A stretch of DNA of 28,575 nt, taken from assembly GCA_031403955.1 (NCBI GenBank), contig JANNGR010000281.1:1-28575 (forward strand), given 5' to 3'. This document shows, piece after piece, positions 14,652-22,657 of this stretch (within the stretch, counting starts at the first letter, position 1; every line of letters starts with the position of its first letter). The DNA comes from CAISIP01 sp031403955 (GTDB lineage: Bacteria; Pseudomonadota; Gammaproteobacteria; Burkholderiales; Burkholderiaceae_C). A program made the position numbers and the translations under genes. The notes beneath the pieces are model-generated. The model worked only from the letters and a program-made list of their open reading frames with translations. It was not told the origin of the DNA and made no database searches.

Positions 14652-14728
<77 letters not shown>

Positions 14729-14753
14729 TATTTCAAACTCGTTCTCCGAGTCT

Positions 14754-14830
<77 letters not shown>

Positions 14831-14945
14831 CCCGACAGTTTCATGATGGCTCACCCCGTATCAGTTTCCCCTTCAGATTCAACATCCTAGAGGGCAAACC
14901 GTCTCAGGCGGACTCAAGTCGCCTCATTGCATCGCGGAGCAAGTA

Positions 14946-15002
14946 GGGGTACAAATCGGGGAACAGTACGGTTCTTTTTGTCCTTGAACGAGTTTGTTCC
15001 CC
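14946..15002 (+). repeat. Left arm-type repeats upstream of the integrase remnant
   Basis: GGGGTACA (14946-14953) and GGGGAACA (14958-14965) are direct repeats 12 bp apart, and an inverted copy TGTTCCCC (14995-15002) abuts the integrase start. The same 8-mer pair with the same 12-bp period recurs at 16988-17007 near the right core. This suggests binding sites for the integrase arm-binding domain, and possible autoregulation of int. Confidence 0.55.
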
Positions 15003-15003
15003 T

Positions 15004-15855
15004 ATGGCCCTCACCGACTTGACGTGCAAACAGGCATCCTGTCCCGGCGACAAGGCGCGCGCCAGATTCACCGATTCGGGCGGCTTGTACCTTGAAGTCG
15101 CGCCGACAGGCAGCAAGCGCTGGTTCTGGAAATCTGGTTTGACGGCAAGGAAAAACGCCTGGCGCTTGGTAGCTATCCCGACACGTCCTTGAATGCTGCG
15201 CGCAGTGCTCGCGATGATGCGCGCAGGATTCACGGCAAGGGTTCAGATCCGGCGCAAGTTCGGCGCATGGAAAAGCTGGCCAACCGGATCGACAAGAACG
15301 CGACATTCGAGCCGGTCGCGCGCGAGTTCTACGCGGCCAAAGCCAGCGGCTGGAGTCCTAACTATGGCGCGCGCTGGATCGATGGTCTGGAGCGGGACGT
15401 GTTCCCCTGGCTTGGCGCGTTGCCGTTGCCATCGATAACAGCGCCGGCTGCGTCAGACCTTGTGCAGGGTAGAGGGCAGGGGTGCAATTGAAACTGCCCA
15501 CACGCTGCGCCAGAACTGCGGGCAGGTGTTTCGCTACGGCATCCAGACTGGGCGGTGTGAGCGCAATCCCGGTGCTGACTTGGCCGGCGCATTGAAGCCG
15601 CTGAACACCAAACACATGGCGACAGTGACTGAGGCAAAGCCGGCCGGCGAGCCCATGCGGGCGATCTTGGCGTACAGCGGCCACCCGGTCACTCGCGCTG
15701 CGCTGAGATTGGCTGCGCAGCTGTTCCAGCGGCCCGGCGAACTGCGGCAAATGGAGTGGACCGAGATCGAGGGTGCTCTTTGGAGCATTCCCGCGGCGAA
15801 GATGGCTCCAGGTTCCTTTGCGAGCTACTGCCGTAAAGCACTTGCCTCCTATTAG
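15004..15855 (+). pseudogene. Decayed P4-type tyrosine integrase
   Basis: Three reading-frame pieces of one integrase. The first (15004-15137) has the arm-binding DUF4102 start: MALTDLTCKQA, then DSGGLYLEVAPTGSKRWFWK. A one-base loss near 15137 shifts it to frame 3, which continues FDGKEKRLALGSYPDTSLNA, then SARDDARRIHGKGSDPAQ and the core-binding start (ATFEPVAREFYAAKASGWSP). A second shift near 15460 returns to frame 1: EGRGAIETAHTLRQNCGQVF, then LFQRPGELRQMEWTEIEGAL and WSIPAAKM. Family likeness then stops; the C-terminal catalytic part with the second Arg, His and Tyr nucleophile is missing and a stop follows at 15855. The protein cannot be active. A further open stretch to 15952 (VPKQVVFVAASPKSTFVVGD...) is unrecognised. 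Confidence 0.88.
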
Positions 15856-16006
15856 GTGCCCAAGCAGGTGGTGTTCGTGGCCGCTTCGCCCAAATCCACG
15901 TTTGTGGTTGGCGATATCTTGCGCCGTGAACTGCGTGACTTGGTCACAACCTGATTTCACCCCGGAGTCCCATCCTGGCTGCGCTGCACTTGAGAGTATC
16001 AATCCG

Positions 16007-16750
16007 TTGACTCAGGACCTGTCCCAATGGGTCAGGATCGTGACCTACCAGTACAGCCTGGAGCCCCTGTCATGCGCTGGCAGCTTGCGCGATATTGGAG
16101 GCCGGTTCAACGCCGGAGTGGAGCTCGATGACGGAACCTTGAGCGCGTGGCCCGCGCTTTACATCGCGGAAGACCTTCAAACTGCTTTTCGGGAGAAGTT
16201 CCAGTTGATCCAGGCGGGTACCGTGGACGGCTTGACGCCACAAGAATTGGCGCTTGAACACGGAGTCAGTCACGCCACGGTTTTTGTGAAGGGCCGCCTG
16301 CACGGTGTTTTTGACATGACTACGTCCCGCAAGCTGGACGCGGTCGCCAGGGTCATTCGGCGCATAAAGATGCCATCGCGCGCCACCCAGATAAAAAGAA
16401 GACTGGTGATCCCAAGCACGGCCCTGACTATGGTTCAAAGTGGCAACCAGCTGCATGACGTCGCGCTTACGCACAATTGGCGCCTGCAGCCGATTCAATT
16501 CGGGCTGCCTGCGCCCAGCCATACGCTTGCCGAGTTGATTCGTGCCGCAGGATTCGACGCGATCCTTTATCGGTCGACCAAGGGCAGCGGCAAATGTCTT
16601 GCGATCTTCCCGGATCTGTTGACCTCCGGATCTTTCATCGAACTAACGGATCCACCACCTTCCAGTAACACCCATGTACGCCTGGACGTGGATTCGGCTG
16701 ACCTGCTGTCCGGTTGGGACATCGTGCCGATCCAGATGCGCAAGCGATAG
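16007..16750 (+). CDS. RES-domain protein (NAD+-consuming toxin family)
   Basis: About 247 residues with the RES fold, named for conserved Arg, Glu and Ser. Characterised RES toxins (such as MbcT and ParT) degrade NAD+ or modify proteins with it. Visible signatures: RIVTYQYSLEPLSCAGSLRD, IGGRFNAG, then ALYIAEDLQTAFREKFQ and, near the end, AGFDAILYRSTKGSGKCLAI and FPDLL. It is longer than the classic ~150-230 residue toxins and contains an LTPQELALEHG segment. The start is uncertain: no ATG is near, and TTG at 16007 or GTG at 16040 are candidates; the frame is open back to 15773, overlapping the integrase remnant. No Xre/MbcA-type antitoxin gene is next to it. The reading frame is intact although its neighbour integrase has decayed. 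Confidence 0.82.
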   Translation: MTQDLSQWVRIVTYQYSLEPLSCAGSLRDIGGRFNAGVELDDGTLSAWPALYIAEDLQTAFREKFQLIQAGTVDGLTPQELALEHGVSHATVFVKGRLHGVFDMTTSRKLDAVARVIRRIKMPSRATQIKRRLVIPSTALTMVQSGNQLHDVALTHNWRLQPIQFGLPAPSHTLAELIRAAGFDAILYRSTKGSGKCLAIFPDLLTSGSFIELTDPPPSSNTHVRLDVDSADLLSGWDIVPIQMRKR

Positions 16751-16987
16751 ATGCTGATCCTGCGTGCCGCTAGGTTCGCTCGGGTCACCAGTGAGCGCGA
16801 CCGCGCGCCAGGCGCTTGCACGGCATGTGGCTACGCGATGCGTGGCCATGGGGTGGGCCGATCCAGCACGGCCATAGGCAGTTCCCAGGGCGACGTTTCG
16901 GCACCGGTAGCAAAACAGATGAGTCAATGCGCCCGCCAAGGTAATTGTCGCCAACCACTTGCCGAACTCGAGCAGCCGCTCCAAAGG
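16751..16987. other. Non-coding stretch inside the island remnant
   Basis: No ORF here, on either strand, resembles a known family. ORFs on the minus strand (16785-17132 and 16643-17038) cross the arm repeats or the end of the RES gene and look like chance openings. It may be decayed island sequence. Confidence 0.5.
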
Positions 16988-17007
16988 CGGGAACAGACAG
17001 GGGAACA
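16988..17007 (+). repeat. Right arm-type repeats
   Basis: CGGGAACA (16988-16995) and GGGGAACA (17000-17007), 12 bp apart, match the pair at 14946-14965 in sequence, orientation and spacing. They lie 54 bp before the right attachment core. Confidence 0.55.
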
Positions 17008-17060
17008 AACAACACCATGGTGGGCCAGAACCTAGCATTCATGCGGCCTGGATAGGGGAA

Positions 17061-17076
17061 TTCGATCCCCTCCGGG
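17061..17076 (+). repeat. Attachment core, right copy
   Basis: TTCGATCCCCTCCGGG, identical to 14808-14823 in tRNA-Arg. The flanking bases differ immediately (GGGGAA before and TCCTTG after, against GTGGG and CAGG in the tRNA), so the matching core is exactly 16 bp. This marks the right end of the element. Confidence 0.78.
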
Positions 17077-17191
17077 TCCTTGCGGCAGACAAACGCTATT
17101 CGTTGGGCGAGCCCGGTGCCAGAAGACCGCATGGCAACAAGTTATGCTTGAAGGATCATCCACGCACGGCGAAATCGCCATAACCGAGCCC

Positions 17192-17599
17192 ATGAAAACC
17201 AAATCCGTACTTGAACTCGTTGATCTGAAAATGATGGTCGCCGCAGCCGAGACTGAGGCCGGTCGTAACGGCTGGGCCGTATCTATCGCCATTGTGGACG
17301 ACGGTGGCCACTTGTTGTATCTGCAGCGCCTGGACGGCGCGCCGGCAATCACTGCACACATTGCATCTGCCAAAGCCCGCACCGCCGCCCTTGGCCAGCG
17401 CGAGAGCAAGGTCTACGAGGAAATAATTAACGGCGGGCGTGTTTCGTTTTTGAGCGTGCCGATACTCGAGGGCATGCTGGAAGGGGGGGTGCCGATAGTG
17501 AAAGACGGCCAATGCCTTGGAGCGGTTGGCGTAAGTGGTGTCAAGTCCCAGCAAGACGTTCAGATTGCGGCAGCAGGCATTGCAGCGCTGGGCCTGTAG
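17192..17599 (+). CDS. GlcG/HbpS-family protein (DUF336, heme-binding-like)
   Basis: A 135-residue single-domain protein of the GlcG/HbpS/DUF336 family. Some members bind heme, cobalamin or corrinoids; GlcG sits in the glycolate operon but its role is unclear. Visible family features: LKMMVAAAETEAGRNGWAVS, then IAIVDDGGHLLYLQRLDGAP, the SAKARTAALGQRES helix, the GGVPIVKDGQCLGAVGVSG strand-turn, and the QQDVQIAAAGIAAL end. The ATG at 17192 gives a family-type N-terminus (MKTKSVLEL); an upstream in-frame ATG at 17144 would add 16 residues. Neither has a strong ribosome site. It stands alone just outside the right end of the island and is convergent with ppsR; the 187-bp gap between them shows no obvious element. 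Confidence 0.85.
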   Translation: MKTKSVLELVDLKMMVAAAETEAGRNGWAVSIAIVDDGGHLLYLQRLDGAPAITAHIASAKARTAALGQRESKVYEEIINGGRVSFLSVPILEGMLEGGVPIVKDGQCLGAVGVSGVKSQQDVQIAAAGIAALGL

Positions 17600-17786
17600 T
17601 CGTCTCTGATCGGGGTAGCGCCAGGCGTGATTGGGCAGACGGCGTCGGCGGCTTGTCACGCGCTGCAACTGGCGGCGATGCCGGCGGGCGTAATTGACTC
17701 ACAGGGTGCCCGCTAGTTGCGGTGGTGGGGCATTTGTGCCGAAGTACAACAAACCGGTAGGCTGCGGCCCAAGGCCGGCATGGATA

Positions 17787-18608
17787 TCAGTAGCTCAATC
17801 GCTCGGGCCGTATCTCCTGCAAAATGGTGGTCGCAATTTCTTCAATCGACTTGGTGGTTGTGGATAACCAGCGGATGCCGCTGCGACGCATCATGGCTTC
17901 GCCCTCAGAGACTTCCATGCGGCAGTTTTCGATCGAAGCGTAGCGCGAATTGGGCCGGCGTTCGTGCCGGATCTCGCTCAGGCGCTCAGGGGCAATCGTC
18001 AGTCCGAACAGTCTTGGGCGATGCGGCAGCAACGCCGCGGGAAGTTGCTGACGTTCGAAATCTTCTGGAATCAGCGGATAGTTCGAAGCTTTGAGGCCGT
18101 ACTGCATCGCTAGGTAAAGGGAAGTGGGTGTTTTCCCACTGCGGCTGACGCCTACCAGAATGACGTCGGAGTGTTCAAGGTCGCGGTTGGACTGGCCGTC
18201 GTCATGCGCCAGCGAGAAATTGATGGCCTCGATCCGATCCTGGTATTCCTTGCTTTTGCTCGCATCGCTGAATCGCCCAACACGGTGGTTGGACTTGATT
18301 TGCAGTTCGGTCTCAAGTGGGTGCACAAAAGTGCCAAACATGTCCAGCAGCATGCCTTGGCAACCATGCTGAATGATTTTCAGGATTTCCATGTTGACCA
18401 ACGTGGTGAATACGATCGGCTTCTTGCCGTCGACAACCGCCGTGTGGTTGATCTGACGCACGGCTTGGTGCGCCTTGTCCGCCGTGTCGACGAACGGCAG
18501 ACGAATGTGGCGCGCCTTCATTTCGAATTGCGCCAGGATGGCATTGCCGAAAGTCTCAGCGGTGATGCCGGTGCCATCAGAAATGAAAAATACGGTTCGG
18601 TCCGGCAT
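17787..18608 (-). CDS. ppsR: PEP synthetase regulatory protein (DUF299 kinase/pyrophosphorylase)
   Basis: A 273-residue bifunctional regulator that inactivates PEP synthase by ADP-dependent Thr phosphorylation and reactivates it by Pi-dependent dephosphorylation. The P-loop-like GVSRSGKTPTSLYLAMQYG is near residue 153. The N-terminus RTVFFISDGTGITAETFGNA and the later stretch (ASNYPLIPEDFERQQLPAAL, then LFGLTIAPERLSEIR) are standard. The ATG at 18608 is well placed. It is divergent from ppsA with a 233-bp gap, the standard arrangement of enzyme and regulator. Assignment to PEP synthase rather than PPDK is supported by the neighbour. Confidence 0.95.
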   Translation of the reverse strand: MPDRTVFFISDGTGITAETFGNAILAQFEMKARHIRLPFVDTADKAHQAVRQINHTAVVDGKKPIVFTTLVNMEILKIIQHGCQGMLLDMFGTFVHPLETELQIKSNHRVGRFSDASKSKEYQDRIEAINFSLAHDDGQSNRDLEHSDVILVGVSRSGKTPTSLYLAMQYGLKASNYPLIPEDFERQQLPAALLPHRPRLFGLTIAPERLSEIRHERRPNSRYASIENCRMEVSEGEAMMRRSGIRWLSTTTKSIEEIATTILQEIRPERLSY

Positions 18609-18677
18609 GGTGGATGGGTGGCTGGCTGGAAACAGTTGTTGAGCTTCTGTGCGTGAGTGGATGCGCAGGTGGCAACC

Positions 18678-18683
18678 TACAAT
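18678..18683 (+). promoter_or_regulatory. Possible -10 element for ppsA
   Basis: TACAAT (5 of 6) in the ppsR/ppsA divergent gap, 159 bp before the ppsA ATG. No convincing -35 lies 16-18 bp upstream, so an activator would be needed if it is used. Confidence 0.25.
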
Positions 18684-18841
18684 GAACGCAATCTATCCGA
18701 TTTTGCGATCTTTTCGTCCGTGTTGAGCGCACAAGTACCCAATCAGGCCCAACGCCTGCGCGCCTGCATGGATGCCAGCAGCCTTGCTGCACGCGGGGCT
18801 GGCGGGCGAACCCATTTTTTTCCTAGCTCCGGAGTTTTTCC

Positions 18842-21265
18842 ATGTCTGCATTATTTGGACCAGCCGCGCTGGTCGTACCGTTTGAGAACCTGAGAATGAC
18901 CGACGTCGAGTCGGTGGGTGGCAAGAATGCCAGCCTGGGCGAAATGATCTCGCATTTGCCTAGCGGCGTAAAAGTGCCCGGCGGCTTTGCCACCACGGCA
19001 CATGCATTTCGTGCTTTCCTGGCTTACGACGGCCTCAACGAAAGGATCAAGACGCGCCTAAGCGTGCTCAACACCGACGACGTCCGCGCGCTGGCGCTGG
19101 CCGGCGCGGAGATCAGGGGCTTGGTCGAGGCGCAACCGTTTCCCAAAGAGTTTGAGAAGGCGATTCGCGTTGCGTTCGACACGCTGAAGCAGAGTGCGCC
19201 CGATGTGTCGTTTGCCGTGCGCTCTTCGGCCACCGCCGAAGACCTGCCTGACGCTTCTTTTGCAGGGCAACAGGAGACGTTCCTGAATGTCGCCGGTATC
19301 GATGAAATCTTGCACAAAATCCGGGAAGTGTTCGCCTCGTTGTACAACGACCGTGCGATCAGCTACCGGGTACACAAGGGCTTTGCGCACGAGCATGTGG
19401 CGCTTAGCGCAGGCATTCAGCGCATGGTGCGTTCGGACCTGGGCGCGGCCGGCGTCATGTTCACGATTGATACCGAGTCCGGCTTTGACGATGTAGTGTT
19501 CATCACCTCGAGTTACGGATTGGGCGAGACCGTGGTGCAGGGCGCTGTAAATCCGGATGAGTTCTATGTCCACAAGCCGATGCTGCGCCTGGGCAAACGC
19601 GCGATCATCCGGCGCACGCTGGGTTCCAAGCTGGTTCAGATGCAATTCACTACGCAGCAGGAAAAGGCGGCCGGGGGAAAGCTGGTCAAGACCTGTGACG
19701 TGCCGACCGAGTTGCGCAACCGCTACTCGCTGACTGATGCGGACGTCGAGCAGCTAGCCAAGTACGCGCTGGTTATCGAGCTGCATTACGGTCGGGCGAT
19801 GGACATCGAGTGGGGCAAGGACGGTCTGGACGGCCAGCTGTACATCCTGCAGGCGCGTCCGGAGACGGTCAAGAGCCAGAGCGCCGGCAAGCCGGAGCAC
19901 CGCTACAAGCTCAAGGGCAAAGGTACCGTTCTGGTCGAGGGCCGGGCGATCGGCCAGAAAATCGGTACCGGGCCGGTGCGACTGGTGCACAACATCAGCG
20001 AGATGGACAAGGTTCAGGCCGGTGACATTTTGGTGACTGACATGACGGACCCCAATTGGGAGCCAGTGATGAAGCGGGCCTCCGCCATAGTTACCAACCG
20101 GGGCGGGCGGACCTGCCACGCAGCCATTATTGCCCGCGAGCTTGGCATTCCAGCGGTGGTGGGGTGCGGCAATGCGACCGATCAACTCAAGGAGGGCGTG
20201 CTGGTCACGGTCAGTTGCGCCGAGGGCGACACCGGCTTCGTTTACGACGGGCTGCTGGAGACCGAGGTGCAGAAAGTCGAGCGCGGCGCAATGCCGCAGC
20301 TTCCCCTGAAAATCATGATGAACGTAGGCAACCCGCAGCTAGCGTTCGATTTTTGCCAGCTGCCAAATTCTGGTGTTGGATTGGCGCGGCTCGAGTTCAT
20401 CATCAACAACAATATTGGCGTGCATCCAAAGGCGATTCTGGACTATCCGAATGTGGATGCGGACCTGAAAAAAGCGGTCGAATCGGTGGCCAGGGGTCAC
20501 GCATCGCCGCGTGCGTTTTACGTCGATCGGGTGGCCGAAGGCGTGGCAACGATCGCCGCGGCCTTCTGGCCCAAGCCGGTGATTGTCCGGCTGTCCGACT
20601 TCAAGAGCAACGAATACCGCAAGTTGATCGGCGGTAGCCGATATGAACCGGAGGAAGAAAACCCGATGCTGGGTTTTCGTGGAGCCGCGCGTTACATCAG
20701 CGCCGAGTTCGGCGAAGCTTTTGCGATGGAGTGCGAAGCCTTGTTGCGTGTGCGCAATGCCATGGGACTGACCAATGTGCAAGTGATGGTTCCGTTTGTA
20801 CGCACGCTCGAGCAAGCCAGGAAGGTCACCGAGCTGCTTGCGGCCCATGGCTTGCGCCGGGGCGATGTGGCGCCGGCTGGCGCCGGACCCGCGGACGATG
20901 ACGGGCTGAAGATCATCATGATGTGCGAGGTACCCAGCAACGCGATCCTGGCGACCGAGTTCCTGCAATACTTTGACGGCTTTTCGATTGGGTCGAACGA
21001 CTTGACGCAGTTGACCCTGGGGTTGGACCGGGATTCGGGCCTTGCACTGCTGGCTGCCGATTTCGACGAGCGCGACCCGGCCGTGAAGGCGCTCATTCGT
21101 CAGGCGATCACTGCCTGTCGAAGCGAGGGAAAATATGTCGGCATTTGCGGCCAGGGGCCCAGCGATCATCCAGACTTCGCGTTGTGGCTCAGAGATGAGG
21201 GGATCAGTTCGATCTCACTCAACCCCGACTCGGTCATCGATACCTGGCGCCGGCTGGCGCAATAA
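18842..21265 (+). CDS. ppsA: Phosphoenolpyruvate synthase
   Basis: A 807-residue PEP synthase, which makes PEP, AMP and Pi from pyruvate and ATP for gluconeogenesis. Domains in order: an N-terminal ATP-grasp PPDK-N domain (VGGKNASLGEMI; FAVRSSATAEDLPDASFAGQ), the swivelling phosphohistidine domain (TNRGGRTCHAAIIARELGIP, with H426 as the phospho-carrier), and a C-terminal PEP/pyruvate TIM barrel ending GICGQGPSDHPDFALWL, with the catalytic Cys at 769. Key residues are all intact. The ATG at 18842 follows CGGAG at 18830-18834. It faces ppsR; regulation by Thr phosphorylation near the catalytic His is expected from T423/H426 (GGRTCH). Confidence 0.97.
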   Translation: MSALFGPAALVVPFENLRMTDVESVGGKNASLGEMISHLPSGVKVPGGFATTAHAFRAFLAYDGLNERIKTRLSVLNTDDVRALALAGAEIRGLVEAQPFPKEFEKAIRVAFDTLKQSAPDVSFAVRSSATAEDLPDASFAGQQETFLNVAGIDEILHKIREVFASLYNDRAISYRVHKGFAHEHVALSAGIQRMVRSDLGAAGVMFTIDTESGFDDVVFITSSYGLGETVVQGAVNPDEFYVHKPMLRLGKRAIIRRTLGSKLVQMQFTTQQEKAAGGKLVKTCDVPTELRNRYSLTDADVEQLAKYALVIELHYGRAMDIEWGKDGLDGQLYILQARPETVKSQSAGKPEHRYKLKGKGTVLVEGRAIGQKIGTGPVRLVHNISEMDKVQAGDILVTDMTDPNWEPVMKRASAIVTNRGGRTCHAAIIARELGIPAVVGCGNATDQLKEGVLVTVSCAEGDTGFVYDGLLETEVQKVERGAMPQLPLKIMMNVGNPQLAFDFCQLPNSGVGLARLEFIINNNIGVHPKAILDYPNVDADLKKAVESVARGHASPRAFYVDRVAEGVATIAAAFWPKPVIVRLSDFKSNEYRKLIGGSRYEPEEENPMLGFRGAARYISAEFGEAFAMECEALLRVRNAMGLTNVQVMVPFVRTLEQARKVTELLAAHGLRRGDVAPAGAGPADDDGLKIIMMCEVPSNAILATEFLQYFDGFSIGSNDLTQLTLGLDRDSGLALLAADFDERDPAVKALIRQAITACRSEGKYVGICGQGPSDHPDFALWLRDEGISSISLNPDSVIDTWRRLAQ

Positions 21266-21298
21266 CCGGACGCGGCACGACGCCACGGTTCGCGTCAG

Positions 21299-21338
21299 TT
21301 GATACAGATCAAGGGAATACCCTATTTGGGTCTACCCT
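21299..21338 (+). promoter_or_regulatory. Perfect FNR/Anr box and class II-type promoter
   Basis: TTGATACAGATCAA (21299-21312) matches TTGAT-N4-ATCAA exactly. A -10-like TACCCT (21333-21338) would start transcription near 21345-21346, placing the box at about -40.5/-41.5, the activating position for FNR-type regulators. It lies 34 bp after ppsA and about 100 bp before the membrane-protein/TPR genes, so those are the likely targets. An ACCC-TATTT-GGGT dyad (21319-21331) lies between box and -10. Confidence 0.65.
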
Positions 21339-21412
21339 AGGAGCCAGGCATTACTGACGGGTTTGTAAGCCAGCGGTAAGGCTCAGCCCAACAATGGGCC
21401 CATTCATCCGGA

Positions 21413-21718
21413 ATGGATTCCATGCTTGCCGTAGTCACCACTGTCAAGTTGATTGCCGAGATCGCGCTGTTGGCGTTATTGGGGCAGTGGCTTTTGGGTT
21501 TGATGGCGGGCTCCAAACGCGACAAGAACCTTTTCTACCAGATCCTCCAGATCATGGGCAAACCATTCCTGGTCGTGGCGCGCCTGGTGTCACCCAAATT
21601 CGTGGTCGAGAGGCACCTGCCGTTGGTCGCGTTTTTGTTGCTGGCCTTTGTTTGGCTTGGCGCAACGATCGTGAAGATTCAAACCTGCCTGCAAATCGGC
21701 GTGGGACTGTGCAAATGA
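21413..21718 (+). CDS. Small membrane protein of unknown function
   Basis: A 101-residue protein with two clear membrane segments (TVKLIAEIALLALLGQWLLGLM near residues 9-30 and LPLVAFLLLAFVWLGATIV near 69-87). A basic stretch joins them (GSKRDKNLFYQILQIMGKPF). I do not recognise a named family. The start at 21413 has no spaced ribosome site; ATG at 21422 (MLAVVTTVKL) follows CCGGAATGG and may be the true start, three residues shorter. Its stop overlaps the TPR gene start (ATGA), so the two are coupled. It lies downstream of the FNR-type box, so expression may be raised at low oxygen (inference). Confidence 0.75.
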   Translation: MDSMLAVVTTVKLIAEIALLALLGQWLLGLMAGSKRDKNLFYQILQIMGKPFLVVARLVSPKFVVERHLPLVAFLLLAFVWLGATIVKIQTCLQIGVGLCK

Positions 21719-22291
21719 GGCAGCCACTGAATTATCTTTTTCTCAAGCTACAAGCCATTACGCTGTTGGTGTTCGGACAAAAGCGATTGGCGTTGGTGCG
21801 TTTTGAACAGATGCTGGCCCTTGCGCCAACCAACCGCTATGTAATGGCAAGTCGTGCGCATCTGCTGGGGGAGTTGGGCGACAAACATGGATCGGTGGCA
21901 GCGCTTGATGCATTGGCCCAGGCCCACCCAGACAATTCGGCGGCCTGGTTCAACCTGGGATTCATGCTTGACGACATGGGGCGCCACACCGACGCTGAAC
22001 CGGCATTTCGGCGTGCCTTGGCGGTCGAACCGAAGATGGACCGGGCCTGGTATGGCCTGGCGCTGGTGCTGATCCGCGAACGCCGCTTTGACGAAGCGGT
22101 GCAGGCATTGACAAGAAATACTGAACTGCAACCCATGAGCCCGTTCGGCTGGTATCAGCTGGCGCGGGGTTCATGTTGACCGGCGACAACCCGATGAGGC
22201 GGTGAAAATAATTCGCCATCTCAAAGGGTTCGAGCCCAAAGTGGCTGCCCAGCTAGAGCGCGAGACCGGATTGCGCGCTTCGCCCAGTTGA
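21715..22291 (+). pseudogene. TPR-repeat protein, frameshifted near its end
   Basis: A tetratricopeptide protein whose main frame gives 154 residues and stops at 22179 (QLARGSC). TPR helices are clear: FEQMLALAPTNRYVMASRAH, HPDNSAAWFNLGFMLDDMGR, then AEPAFRRALAVEPKMDRAWY and EAVQALTRNTELQPMSPFGW. Removing one G from the GGGG run at 22166-22169 restores a continuous frame that adds VHVDRRQPDEAVKIIRHLKG and FEPKVAAQLERETGLRASPS before TGA at 22289-22291, about 191 residues in all. The restored part looks like normal TPR sequence, so this is a recent frameshift or a sequencing error. The truncated product might still fold. Start at 21715 overlaps the previous gene (ATGA). Confidence 0.8.
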
Positions 22292-22394
22292 GCGGCTGTC
22301 TTGATGAGACGCGATCCGGCTTGCAGGCCACGTGAGGAAGACAGGTGGTGATCGTGAAACGCCCGCAAGGGCTTTGTTGTTGGAGGTAGATGAC

Positions 22395-22655
22395 ATGGAG
22401 TTGACCGAGAACCAGCACCGTTACTGGCGCAAGAACCTGAATATCACGGGAATCCTTCTCGCGATCTGGTTCTTGGTGACCTTTGTGGTGAGTTATTTCG
22501 CGCGCGAATTGAGTTTCAATTTTTTCGGCTGGCCCTTCAGCTTCTGGATGGGAGCGCAAGGATCGTTGGTGGTGTACTGCGTGATCATCTGGTTTTATGC
22601 CCGCTACATGGCCAAGCTGGACATTGAGCACGGTGTTCAAGAGAGCGAGGAATAA
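22395..22655 (+). CDS. DUF4212 small membrane subunit of a symporter pair
   Basis: An 86-residue DUF4212 protein with two membrane segments (NITGILLAIWFLVTFVVSYF; AQGSLVVYCVIIWFYARYM). The opening ENQHRYWRKN and the motif FFGWPFSFWMGAQGS are typical. Proteins of this family are encoded directly before large sodium:solute symporters of the acetate-permease type and are believed to work with them. The ATG at 22395 has GGAGG at 22382-22386. The next gene starts 2 bp after its stop. The 103-bp gap from the TPR gene contains a short GCCC/GGGC hairpin with TTTGTTGTT (near 22361-22380), too weak to call a terminator. Confidence 0.92.
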   Translation: MELTENQHRYWRKNLNITGILLAIWFLVTFVVSYFARELSFNFFGWPFSFWMGAQGSLVVYCVIIWFYARYMAKLDIEHGVQESEE

Positions 22656-22657
22656 TC

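Noticed and set aside
17047..17076. Possible second tRNA-Arg (GGATAG plus TTCGATCCCCTCCGGG)
   Set aside because: Only the 3' core is shared; D arm, anticodon arm and acceptor stem are missing, so it is an attachment core, not a tRNA.
16785..17132. Minus-strand ORF at the right end of the island
   Set aside because: It spans the attachment core and arm repeats and has no domain or start signal.
20339..21169. Long minus-strand ORF opposite ppsA (276 codons)
   Set aside because: Shadow of ppsA codon usage; no start signal or domain.
22361..22380. Terminator before DUF4212 (GCCC-GCAA-GGGC-TTTG)
   Set aside because: The stem is only 4 bp and it sits just before the DUF4212 ribosome site; too weak to call.
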